This document shows, piece by piece, positions 26,120-33,559 of a stretch of 64,000 nucleotides of DNA. Location of the stretch: positions 3,720,001-3,784,000 of the forward strand of contig NZ_JAGS01000001.1 in assembly GCF_000526775.1 (NCBI RefSeq). Reading direction: 5' to 3'. The position numbers and the translations under genes were made by a program. Within the stretch, counting starts at the first letter, position 1; each line of letters opens with the position of its first letter. Source of the DNA: Ruminococcus albus AD2013 (lineage in GTDB: Bacteria > Bacillota > Clostridia > Oscillospirales > Ruminococcaceae). The notes below the pieces were generated by a model. The model had not been told where the DNA came from. It made no database searches and worked only from the letters and a program-made list of their open reading frames with translations.

Positions 26120-26299
26120 TTACTCCTCATTGTATAATCCTTCGTGCGTAAGGAAGTAATCTATCAACTTGATTGTATACTCGTGACAGTTGCTTTTTCC
26201 ACCGTCCCAATTCTCGATAGTTCTCTTGGGGATCCCGAGGAGCTTTGCGAACTGGGCTTGGGATAGCCCTGTTTTCGCACGCATTTCCTTTACGGTCAT
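26120..26299 (-). CDS. XRE-family helix-turn-helix regulator
   Basis: 59 aa from the ATG at 26299. It is an HTH_3 domain: M-T-V-K-E-M-R-A-K-T-G-L-S-Q-A-Q-F-A-K-L-L-G-I-P-K-R-T-I-E-N-W-D-G-G. It is a minimal DNA-binding protein with a short C-terminal helix. Its promoter contains two copies of a CACCAT-type palindrome, so it very probably represses itself. No toxin partner is adjacent; TnpB copy 2 lies just upstream of its promoter. Confidence 0.85.
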   Translation of the reverse strand: MTVKEMRAKTGLSQAQFAKLLGIPKRTIENWDGGKSNCHEYTIKLIDYFLTHEGLYNEE

Positions 26300-26350
26300 A
26301 ATATCACATCCTTTAAAAGCCATTCCACAAAACGACGTTTTCTTGATTAA

Positions 26351-26401
26351 ATTATACCACCATCTTGGTGACGCATCAAGGACTTTACCACCATTTTAGT
26401 G
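26351..26401 (-). promoter_or_regulatory. XRE promoter with two operators
   Basis: On the minus strand: TTGATG (26379-26374), 17 bp, TATAAT (26356-26351). The spacer contains the palindrome CACCATCTTGGTG (26358-26370). A second, weaker copy CACCATTTTAGTG is at 26389-26401, 31 bp (three turns) away. A repressor here would block RNA polymerase directly. Confidence 0.75.
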
Positions 26402-26723
26402 AGTTTTGGATATTTGCACAAAACTAAATCCAGGTTTAATGCAATTTGACGATTTTGCCGCCGCACGCTCGTGACTTTAGTCATGAGTTAGGCGGCATTT
26501 CTAGACATTCTGTTGTGCATGGTCGAGGGTATGTATATTCATTGTAATACCATATCGTAAGAGCAACAAAATACAGGAAGTCCTGATCATATACTTCGTC
26601 TTGTAAACTGTAAGCCTCACTTAAGAATGTCAGATACTATAATTCTTAAGTGAAAGACAGCTAAGTGAGTAAGATCAGCTGTCTTTCTGCTTCTTAAACC
26701 TCATAAAAAGAAAAATTGAATTC

Positions 26724-26749
26724 TGTTTGTGTCACGCGTGACACAAACA
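26724..26749. other. 26-bp perfect palindrome in the TnpB element leader (copy 2)
   Basis: Perfect inverted repeat centred on CACGCGTG. The matching palindrome in copy 3 (31323-31348) differs at the third base and at its partner, so symmetry is kept. It lies between an attenuator-like stem (AAAGACAGCT/AGCTGTCTTT) and tnpB, and may be a regulator site or RNA stem. Confidence 0.7.
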
Positions 26750-26918
26750 CAGAACAACTTTTAAGTATATAAAATTTTAAATTCTTAAAAAAATCTACTA
26801 TAATAAATATATATGGAAACCATCGTATTTTGTAGCAACTGTAAGCGACAGAAGTCTTAAACAGGTAACAGATTACATTAATTCTCAAAAAAACAAGTAG
26901 AAGGAGGGAGTCTGCAGT

Positions 26919-27338
26919 ATGCAGATATATACGACATACAGCGTTAAGATCAAGCATTACAACAACATCTTTAAAGATACCGTTATCGTATACAGACATG
27001 CTGTAGATTACCTTATCAGCGTTTGTCTGGATCATTGGGATAACATTGTTACATTCAAAGGGGTGAGTAGACTCACATATATCGAAACACTTATTCATGC
27101 TACAAAAGATAATCCCGATGAGCTATGCAAATTTCAAAATGGCAAGACCTACAACTGTGATCTATCTGCTTCGTATAATATAGGGGCAAGATACTTCATA
27201 CGTGAAATATTAAAATCCTTGGATGAGAATTCAAGGTTGCTCATTGAGGCTAAAGTACCTCAATGCAGTAAGAGAAGCACCTGCACGTTCTCTACCTTAG
27301 TTAACCTGAATGCGGAAATTATTGCTCAAACAGCATAA
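26919..27338 (+). pseudogene. tnpB: TnpB copy 2, internal deletion joined in frame
   Basis: 139 codons. Residues 1-66 are the TnpB N-terminus (M-Q-I-Y-T-T-Y-S-V-K-I-K ... H-A-T-K-D-N-P-D), fused in frame to the C-terminal block E-L-C-K-F-Q-N-G-K-T-Y-N-C-D-L-S-A-S-Y. Two of the three RuvC acidic residues are lost, so it cannot be a nuclease. The junction shares only a dinucleotide (AT) between its two parent sites, suggesting illegitimate joining. The open frame could still produce a small RNA-binding protein, but nothing shows that it does. Confidence 0.8.
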
Positions 27339-27446
27339 TTTTCTGAGTTCAGGCTTTATGGTAGAAACGTAGTCCGCCCACCTAAAGTGGGCGTGTCCGC
27401 TAGGACACTATTGGAAGCACGCGACTTTAGTCGTGTGAGGCTTCAC
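27331..27446 (+). ncRNA. Right-end / OmegaRNA scaffold of TnpB copy 2
   Basis: Nearly identical to the right end of copy 1 (one change, GGCTTTATGG for GGCTGTATGG), all stems intact. The potential guide begins at 27447 with CATTAAGGTA. If transcribed, it could in principle work with a TnpB supplied elsewhere. Confidence 0.6.
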
Positions 27447-27635
27447 CATTAAGGTAACAGATCAAAGCTGATTTAACAGTTCAAGGAAATCTTCATCAGC
27501 CGCTGCTTGAACGTATTAAATATTTTTAAATACTTCTTAGACCTTTGATCCGTCATTGCCAAAACTTTTATGCGTTTTTATTATATGATATATATCACTT
27601 GCTGTTGTTAAGAGGATAGCAACACACTTTTTTTG

Positions 27636-29954
27636 CTATGAATTTTTGAAAAGTCTTGCATAGACTCCGTTTTGTTCTATAAGACTGCTATGATTTCCTT
27701 TTTCGATTATTTCACCGTTATCCATAACGTAAATCATATCACATTCCTGAATGGTTTTCAGGCGGTGTGCTATCAGGATCACAGTTTTTCCCGCGCATAC
27801 CTTGTCAAAGGCTTCCTTAATATTTCCCTCTGTTATCGAATCAAGGTGACTTGTAGCTTCATCGAGAATGATTATCTCAGGATCTCTTAACATTGCCCTT
27901 GCTAATGCCATACGCTGTTTTTGTCCACCCGAAAGCTCACTTCCGTTTTCACCGAGCATTGAATGGTAGCCAAGCGGCATTTTTTCAATAATATCGTCAA
28001 TACTGCAAAGTCTACATACTTCTCTTACTTTTTCTTCTGGGATACTGCTATCATACATTGTAAGGTTATTCAAAACAGTATCCGCAAACAGGAAAATATT
28101 CTGTGAAACATAAGAAATCTTGCTTCTTACAGATTTTATTGAGTATTCCGTCAACGGCTTGCCGTTTATTTTAAGTTCACCTGAACTTGGTGCGTAATAC
28201 TTCATAAGAAGTTTTATGAACGTTGTTTTACCGCTTCCGCTTTCACCAACAAGTGCTATTTTCTGACCCTTTTTTATTTCAAGATCTATGTCTTTCAGTA
28301 CAAGATCTCGGTTTCCATAACAGAATGATAAATTTTCTGCAGTTATATTCTCAATGTTTTCAAGGTTTACGGTTGCCCCGTCATCTTCAGATTTTGCATC
28401 AAGAACATCGTTCAATCTTTCACCTGCAACAACAGCTGTCTGAAGCTCAGGCTGAAGATTTATAAGATTCTTTACAGGATTTATGAAGTACCCGATAAGA
28501 TAATAGAACACAAAAAGGTCAAGTATGCTGATGATGTTTTCTGCACACAGCTTTGCGCCAATAAACAACAGCACAACTATTCCGATTGAGCCGGTTGCGG
28601 AAACAAGTGCTTCCTGTATGATATATATAAGTGAACCGTGTACAGTAAAGTCTGCAAAATCACCAAATAAATGTGAAAGCTTGTTTTTGGAACTCTTCTC
28701 ATTCTGATAGGCTTTTATTGTTTCAATGCCGTCTACCGATTCCTTCAGATATGATGTCACTACTGCATAGCTTTCCATATATTTATGGTTTACCTGTTTT
28801 ATTGGGTTTTTAAACAGAAAAACTATCAGAGCATATATAGCTATAACGACCATTACTACCAGCAAAAGTGTTTTACTGATAAAGAACAGCACTATTCCAC
28901 AGCCAATTGCCATTATGGAATCAAGCATGACGGTCAGAGCCGTAGCCGAGATAGCCTCACGTATTTTTTCCGTATCAGAAAAACGTGACATAAGTTCGCC
29001 TGTTTTCCTTGTTTCAAAGAAATTCATAGGAAGATCAAGCAAATGGTCGTAATATGTAGTTGTAAGCGGAACATTAACTCGCTTTGAGGTTTCTGCAAGC
29101 AGATAACCTCTAAGTATGTTTACGACAATACCGAGTAGATAAAGTGCTATTATTATCACAGAAACCGTTGTCAGATTTTTAAATACAACATCGAATTTGT
29201 TCTGAACCTTTTCAACAATAGTGATCGTTTTTTCGTATTTCTGATAACCGAGGGCATCCATTTGCTCTTTTTCAGCTGCTTCATCATGTTCGTGTTCATG
29301 TTCATGCTCATGTTCTTCTTCAATTGTCGAAGCCAAAGCCGGAGCACTGCTTGCTGAAAAGACATATGGCAGCATCACCGAACTGAAAAGGTTTATAAAC
29401 GTCACGATTATTGATGAAATAAATATAAACGTCAGCATTTTTTTCTGACAGGTTATATACCTGAAAAACTTTTTGAAAGAGCCTTTGCGTTCATCGTCAG
29501 CCACAAATTCGGCTCCTTTTTCAAAAGAAACTATCTGTTCCTGCCATTGATCACGGAACTTTTCCACCGTAATACGGGTTATCTTAGCTGCACCGGGATC
29601 CCCGATAGTTACATATTTCTCATCAATTTTATATACAACTACAAAATGCTCATAGTGCTGGTCGTTGATAATCCTTGCGATAAAGGGCAGAGCAAATTCC
29701 TTGTTTTTTATCCCGTCAACAAGTTCATCCCATTCGCCCTCAAGTCCTTCGGCCTCTAATCCTAACTGCTTAGCGCCCTCAACTATACCATAAATACTTG
29801 CCCCCTGACTGTCTACTTTTATAAGTTCACGACAAGTTGCAAGCTTCAGCCTTTTTCCATAGGATTCAGCTATCATTGACAAGCAGGCAGCACCACAATC
29901 CGTTTCATCGTGCTGCTTTATATGTGGATACTTCAAAAAAAAACCTTCTTCCAT
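27636..29954 (-). CDS. Peptidase-containing ABC exporter (C39 peptidase, PCAT) with His-rich loop
   Basis: 772 aa. The N-terminal C39 peptidase has Cys20 (D-E-T-D-C-G-A-A-C), His103 (E-H-F-V-V-V-Y) and Asp119 (I-G-D-P-G). The membrane domain spans about residues 172-500. The nucleotide-binding domain has Walker A G-E-S-G-S-G-K-T-T near 570, signature L-S-G-G-Q and Walker B I-I-I-L-D-E-A. Such transporters remove double-glycine leaders and export the peptide, and two matching precursor genes lie just upstream. Oddity: between TM1 and TM2 (residues ~200-262, predicted outside) there is an inserted loop with alternating His/Glu (E-E-E-H-E-H-E-H-E-H-E-H-D, residues 212-224), a likely metal-binding strip I do not know from this family. 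Confidence 0.93.
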   Translation of the reverse strand: MEEGFFLKYPHIKQHDETDCGAACLSMIAESYGKRLKLATCRELIKVDSQGASIYGIVEGAKQLGLEAEGLEGEWDELVDGIKNKEFALPFIARIINDQHYEHFVVVYKIDEKYVTIGDPGAAKITRITVEKFRDQWQEQIVSFEKGAEFVADDERKGSFKKFFRYITCQKKMLTFIFISSIIVTFINLFSSVMLPYVFSASSAPALASTIEEEHEHEHEHEHDEAAEKEQMDALGYQKYEKTITIVEKVQNKFDVVFKNLTTVSVIIIALYLLGIVVNILRGYLLAETSKRVNVPLTTTYYDHLLDLPMNFFETRKTGELMSRFSDTEKIREAISATALTVMLDSIMAIGCGIVLFFISKTLLLVVMVVIAIYALIVFLFKNPIKQVNHKYMESYAVVTSYLKESVDGIETIKAYQNEKSSKNKLSHLFGDFADFTVHGSLIYIIQEALVSATGSIGIVVLLFIGAKLCAENIISILDLFVFYYLIGYFINPVKNLINLQPELQTAVVAGERLNDVLDAKSEDDGATVNLENIENITAENLSFCYGNRDLVLKDIDLEIKKGQKIALVGESGSGKTTFIKLLMKYYAPSSGELKINGKPLTEYSIKSVRSKISYVSQNIFLFADTVLNNLTMYDSSIPEEKVREVCRLCSIDDIIEKMPLGYHSMLGENGSELSGGQKQRMALARAMLRDPEIIILDEATSHLDSITEGNIKEAFDKVCAGKTVILIAHRLKTIQECDMIYVMDNGEIIEKGNHSSLIEQNGVYARLFKNS

Positions 29955-29988
29955 AAAAAATGCCCCACCGCATAATTGCAGCGAGGCA
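29955..29988 (-). terminator. Attenuator between peptide genes and exporter, covering the exporter ribosome site
   Basis: On the minus strand 29988-29961 folds into a 12-bp stem (three G-U pairs) with a 4-nt loop, followed by six T, then the exporter ATG. The only Shine-Dalgarno-like sequence for the exporter (GGTGGGG) lies in the 3' arm. Read-through would thus be limited, and the exporter made at a lower level than the peptides. Confidence 0.75.
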
Positions 29989-30009
29989 ATTTTATAAAAT
30001 TCTATTTAT

Positions 30010-30165
30010 TTAGTACAGCCAATAATTGCCTTTTGAGCATTTAGCTACGTGATTATCATACCTTTTTTCCCATCCGAAGAAAAAAGGGAAAGGCGTATGA
30101 CAATATGGGCACTGTAACATTCCGCCATTAGCTTTTTTCATTGAAGTCTTAGTCATTTTTTTCAT
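30010..30165 (-). CDS. Double-glycine-leader peptide 2 with CCHC zinc-finger-like core
   Basis: 51 aa. AAAGGAG lies upstream. The leader is M-K-K-M-T-K-T-S-M-K-K-A-N-G-G, cleavable after Gly15 by a C39 peptidase. The core is 36 residues: M-L-Q-C-P-Y-C-H, an aromatic middle (F-P-F-F-F-G-W), then H-V-A-K-C and a Y-W-L-Y end. Core Cys4, Cys7, His24 and Cys28 form C-x2-C-x16-H-x3-C, a CCHC zinc-finger-like arrangement. Directly upstream of the exporter, same strand. The product may be a bacteriocin, signal or metal-binding peptide; I know of no named family. Confidence 0.8.
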   Translation of the reverse strand: MKKMTKTSMKKANGGMLQCPYCHTPFPFFFGWEKRYDNHVAKCSKGNYWLY

Positions 30166-30183
30166 AATAAATAACTCCTTTTT

Positions 30184-30357
30184 TTACCAGAGAGCCCTAT
30201 CAGTCCAGCTTGATCTACCGGGGTGGCATACAGAATCGTGAATACTACGTGCCCACCACACATCTTCAACAGCCCAGCCACAAATATTACAATGTGATAC
30301 GATATTTGCTTTACCACCGTTTGCAGCTTTTTTTGCCTCAACACTCATCTTTTTCAT
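30184..30357 (-). CDS. Double-glycine-leader peptide 1 with CCHC zinc-finger-like core
   Basis: 57 aa. GAGGTG precedes the ATG at 30357. The leader is M-K-K-M-S-V-E-A-K-K-A-A-N-G-G, closely similar to that of the next gene. The core is 42 residues and contains H-C-N-I-C-G-W, V-W-W-A-R-S-I-H and D-S-V-C-H-P-G. Core Cys8, Cys11, His25 and Cys29 give C-x2-C-x13-H-x3-C, the same pattern as its neighbour, although the sequences otherwise differ. It is followed after 18 bp by the second peptide gene, then the exporter. Two peptides with a shared leader suggest a two-component product or paralogues. Confidence 0.8.
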   Translation of the reverse strand: MKKMSVEAKKAANGGKANIVSHCNICGWAVEDVWWARSIHDSVCHPGRSSWTDRALW

Positions 30358-30497
30358 TTGATAAACACCTCTTTCTTAAAAATTGTTTTATCTGAACGAT
30401 CCGTGTCGACTTGCGAATCGTATTCAGCTTTAATACATACCTATTGTAGTTGAAATTTTCGAAAATAATATTAATAACGATTTTCTTTTACTTAATT

Positions 30498-30526
30498 ATG
30501 ATAACAAAAATTCCACAATATGTCAA
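30498..30526 (-). promoter_or_regulatory. Strong promoter of the peptide-exporter operon
   Basis: Minus strand TTGACA (30526-30521), 17 bp, TATCAT (30503-30498). The leader to the first peptide ATG is about 130 nt. Confidence 0.75.
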
Positions 30527-30996
30527 TGCGCAATATACATGTTTACTCTTACCGCGAATTGTGCTTGTTGTATAATTAATGAATTATATATTAAATGATT
30601 TGTAGATTAAATGTTGAGCTTTGTGAACTCAGCAATTATGTATATCTACGATACACTAAACGAAATCAAAAAAACCAAGTTCAAAATAAAACAGCAGGGA
30701 ACTTGGAGTCTAGTGATCGTCTTATAAAATAAGCTTATGTAATATATAATGAAGCACTTAATTCACTTCTATTTAAGGTGTCTAAAATTTAGACAGTAAT
30801 AAAACCTGTCGTTTCATCATAACTTCGCTACATTTTCACCTCATTTCAAAATCAAACACCAGATATTTCTCTAATACTTGAAATACTCTTTCCAAAAACA
30901 AAAGATAATTCAAAGAGAAACAAAGTGATACCATATGAAACTTTATGGAAAGGGAAAAGTATATGAATGATATATGATGAAGGTACAGAAAGTACT
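30527..30996. other. Intergenic AT-rich DNA, degraded
   Basis: About 470 bp between the peptide operon promoter and the integrase remnant next to TnpB copy 3. I see no supported gene. The minus-strand frames near 30836-31042 look like decayed continuation of the integrase. Confidence 0.4.
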
Positions 30997-31054
30997 GAGT
31001 TATTTCCTGTGCCAATTTTATATGAATTTTGATATATATCATAAAGTGTCTGAC
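30997..31054 (-). pseudogene. Tyrosine integrase remnant, part downstream of the TnpB insertion
   Basis: Reading minus from the left edge of TnpB copy 3: T-L-Y-D-I-Y-Q-N-S-Y-K, the standard start of the core-binding domain of Tn916-like integrases (T-V-x-x-L-Y-D-x-Y). It continues the N-terminal piece at 32948-33127 after a 1-base frame slip. Beyond it the sequence decays. Confidence 0.55.
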
Positions 31055-31322
31055 GATTTTGCCGCCGCACGCTCGTGACTTTAGTCATGAGTTAGGCGGC
31101 ATTTCTAGACATTCTGTTGTGCATTGTCGAGGGTATGTATATTCATTGTAATACCATATCGTAAGAGCTACCAAATACAGGAAGTCCTGATCATATACTT
31201 CGTCTTGTAAACTGTAAGCCTCACTTAAGAATGTCAGATACTATAATTCTTAAGTGAAAGACAGCTAAGTGAGTAAGATCAGCTGTCTTTCTGCTTCTTA
31301 GATCAAAAAAATCATTAAATTT

Positions 31323-31348
31323 TGATTGTGTCACGCGTGACACAATCA
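31323..31348. other. 26-bp perfect palindrome in the TnpB element leader (copy 3)
   Basis: Counterpart of the palindrome at 26724-26749. Its third base is A instead of T, with the matching change on the other arm. The compensated difference argues that the symmetry is selected. Confidence 0.7.
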
Positions 31349-31513
31349 CAGCAAAACTTTTAAGTATATATAATTTTTTATTCTTAAATAAATCTGCTAT
31401 AATATATATGGAATCCATCGTATTTTGTAGCAACTGTAAGCGACAGAAGTCTTAAACAGGTAACAGATTACATTAATTCTCAAAGAACTAAGTAGAAGGA
31501 GGGAGTCTGCAGT

Positions 31514-32839
31514 ATGCAGATATATACGACTTACAGCGTTAAGATCAAGCATTACAACAACATCTTTAAAGATACCGTTATCGTATACAGACATGCTGTA
31601 GATTACCTTATCAGCGTTTGTCTGGATCATTGGGATAACATTGTTACATTCAAAGGGGTGAGTAGACTCACATATATCGAAACACTGATCCATGCTACAA
31701 AAGATAATCCCGATCCAATTTATGATTTTGATGCCAAATTCTATAAGATGCCAAGCTATCTGCGCCGTGGTGCTATTAACGAGGCTATAGGTAAGGTATC
31801 ATCTTACAAAACCAATCTCGATAACTGGATCAAAGATCCGGTCGGAAGAGAACCATCGTATCCAAAAGCAGGTTATTCATTCCCGTCTATGTATCGTACA
31901 GTAATGTACAATCGGACCGGTGATTATACTGCCCAGATCAAAGTCTACATCCGTAATACATGGGACTGGATAACGATAAACCTTAAAAAGTCTGATATGG
32001 ATTATATATACAGGCATTGCAGTTTTCGCAAGCAATGCGCTCCAACACTTCAAAAACGAGGCAAGGAGTGGTTTTTGGGATTTCCGTTTGAGGAAAAGGT
32101 CAAACTTGCAGATATATCTGTGTATGAACAGACCATTGTTGCTGTAGATCTTGGTATCAACACTGCCGCTACGATTTCCGTAATGCGTTAAGATGGCACT
32201 ATTCTTGGAAGGCATTTTTGTAAGCTTACCAAAGAAACAGACCATCTGATGCATTGTGTTAACCGTATAAAAAAAGCTCAGCAGCATGGTAACTATAAAA
32301 CACCAAGGCTTTGGGCAAAAGCCAAAGGCATCAATCACGACATTGCCATAAAAACTGCGAACTGCATCGTAGATATAGCCGTTCTTTATAATGCAGATGT
32401 TATTGTATTTGAGCATTTAGACAAGAACGGTAAGGTCCGCGGTTCTAAAAAGCAGAAACTCAAGCTGTGGCGCAGTCAGGAAGTACAGTCTATTGTAACG
32501 AATAAAGCTCACAGACTAGGTATGAGAGTAAGCCATATCTGTGCATGGAATACGTCACGCCTTGCCTACGATGGCAGTGGTTTTGTACTTCGTGGTAAAT
32601 TCGGTGGTTTCAATACCTATGAGCTATGCAAATTTCAAAATGGCAAGACCTACAACTGTGATCTATCTGCTTCGTATAATATCGGGGCAAGATATTTCAT
32701 ACGTGAAATATTAAAATCCTTGGATGAGAATTCAAGGTTGCTCATTGAGGCTAAAGTCCCTCAATGCAGTAAGAGAAGCACCTGCACGTTCTCTACCTTA
32801 GTTAACCTGAATGCGGAAATTATTGCTCAAACAGCATAA
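31514..32839 (+). pseudogene. tnpB: TnpB-family RNA-guided nuclease, copy 3 (single nonsense codon)
   Basis: 441 codons plus stop, beginning M-Q-I-Y-T-T-Y-S-V-K-I-K after AAGGAGGG, broken only by TAA at 32189-32191 where copy 1 has TCA. Reading through it gives RuvC Asp (V-A-V-D-L-G-I-N), Glu (V-F-E-H-L) and Asp (N-C-D-L-S-A-S-Y), with the bridge region K-L-K-L-W-R-S-Q-E-V. The zinc-ribbon cysteines of typical TnpB are absent apart from C-K-F and N-C-D. Copies 1 and 3 carry different stops, so each was disabled independently. A functional protein may exist elsewhere in the genome. Confidence 0.85.
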
Positions 32840-32947
32840 TTTTCTGAGTTCAGGCTGTATGGTAGAAACGTAGTCCGCCTGCCTAAAGTGGGCGTGTCCG
32901 CTAGGACACTATTGGAAGCACGCGACTTTAGTCGTGTGAGGCTTCAC
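32832..32947 (+). ncRNA. Right-end / OmegaRNA scaffold of TnpB copy 3
   Basis: Same layout as the other two, but the first stem is weakened (CGCCTGCC instead of CGCCCACC opposite GTGGGCG). The potential guide begins at 32948 with GGTCATATCC, i.e. the interrupted integrase. Confidence 0.6.
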
Positions 32948-33127
32948 GGTCATATCCGTTACAACGATTTCTGAACTGCTAATGACTGCAAGCATCAATT
33001 TATTCTGTGCTTCCTCTTTCGTCTTTCCATAGAAAGATTTTGACTGATATTTTCCGTTAATTATCCCCAAATTCAGACGCGCTTCCCATCGCCCGTCCTT
33101 TCGAAAGTATGTGCTTCCAATACTCAT
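32948..33127 (-). pseudogene. Tyrosine integrase, N-terminal DNA-binding part
   Basis: From the ATG at 33127 (GGAGAGG upstream) the minus strand reads M-S-I-G-S-T-Y-F-R-K-D-G-R-W-E-A-R-L-N-L-G ... F-Y-G-K-T-K-E-E-A-Q-N-K-L. This is the AP2-like arm-type-binding domain of Tn916/phage integrases, ending at V-T-D-M-T where TnpB copy 3 begins. The core-binding start is on the other side of the insertion; the catalytic domain is gone. It marks a former integrative element. Confidence 0.75.
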
Positions 33128-33214
33128 ATGTACCTCTCCGTTTAAAAGTATGTCAAATTTTAGCATTTTTATAGTACTGTTTATGTTGTATTCATAAAAC
33201 AACGCCAAATTAAC

Positions 33215-33243
33215 TTGACATTAGCTTTTTATGATGATATACT
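33215..33243 (+). promoter_or_regulatory. Promoter of the polysaccharide locus
   Basis: TTGACA (33215-33220), 17 bp, TATACT (33238-33243). The start codon at 33560 is ~310 nt further, leaving a long leader with several short inverted repeats. No supported gene lies in 33128-33559. The leader could host transcription-level control, which is common for capsule operons. Confidence 0.65.
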
Positions 33244-33559
33244 ATTATATTGTAATGGTGTAAACATTGGTTTATATTAATTATACTACTCCATTACGTA
33301 AAATGCGCTATTTCACGAAAATTTGGTGGATTATATGACATATATGGTTGAATAATTTGTTAAGAAGATAACTTCACCAATTATAGAAAAGCTTGATGGT
33401 AATGATTGATAGTTTTGAAACCGACTATAAAATATAGATCATTTCAATCACTTCAGATAATGATAAGATAATCATTGTTCTTAAAAACAAGAAATGACTT
33501 TGCCTTGGCACTATATTGGTGAAAAGGCATTAATATAAAACCATAAGGGAAGTATGGAT

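Larger units (their letters stand above)
26451..27446 (+). mobile_element. TnpB element copy 2, internally deleted
   Basis: The left end matches copy 3 from about 26447 (TGAC) onward. It has a nested hairpin: GCCGCC/GGCGGC enclosing CTCGTGAC-TTTA-GTCATGAG. The right end finishes at GAGGCTTCAC (27446). The inside is deleted from tnpB codon ~67 to ~340, leaving a ~1-kb miniature element with both ends, of the kind a transposase could move in trans. Confidence 0.8.
31055..32947 (+). mobile_element. TnpB element copy 3, most complete
   Basis: Left end with nested hairpin (31060-31100), leader with attenuator-like stem and 26-bp palindrome, full-length tnpB and right end at ...GAGGCTTCAC (32947). 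It is inserted in a tyrosine-integrase gene without target duplication: rejoining the flanks gives ...GTGTCTGAC + GGTCATATCC..., which restores integrase sequence apart from one base. The base motif before the insertion is TGAC. Confidence 0.85.
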
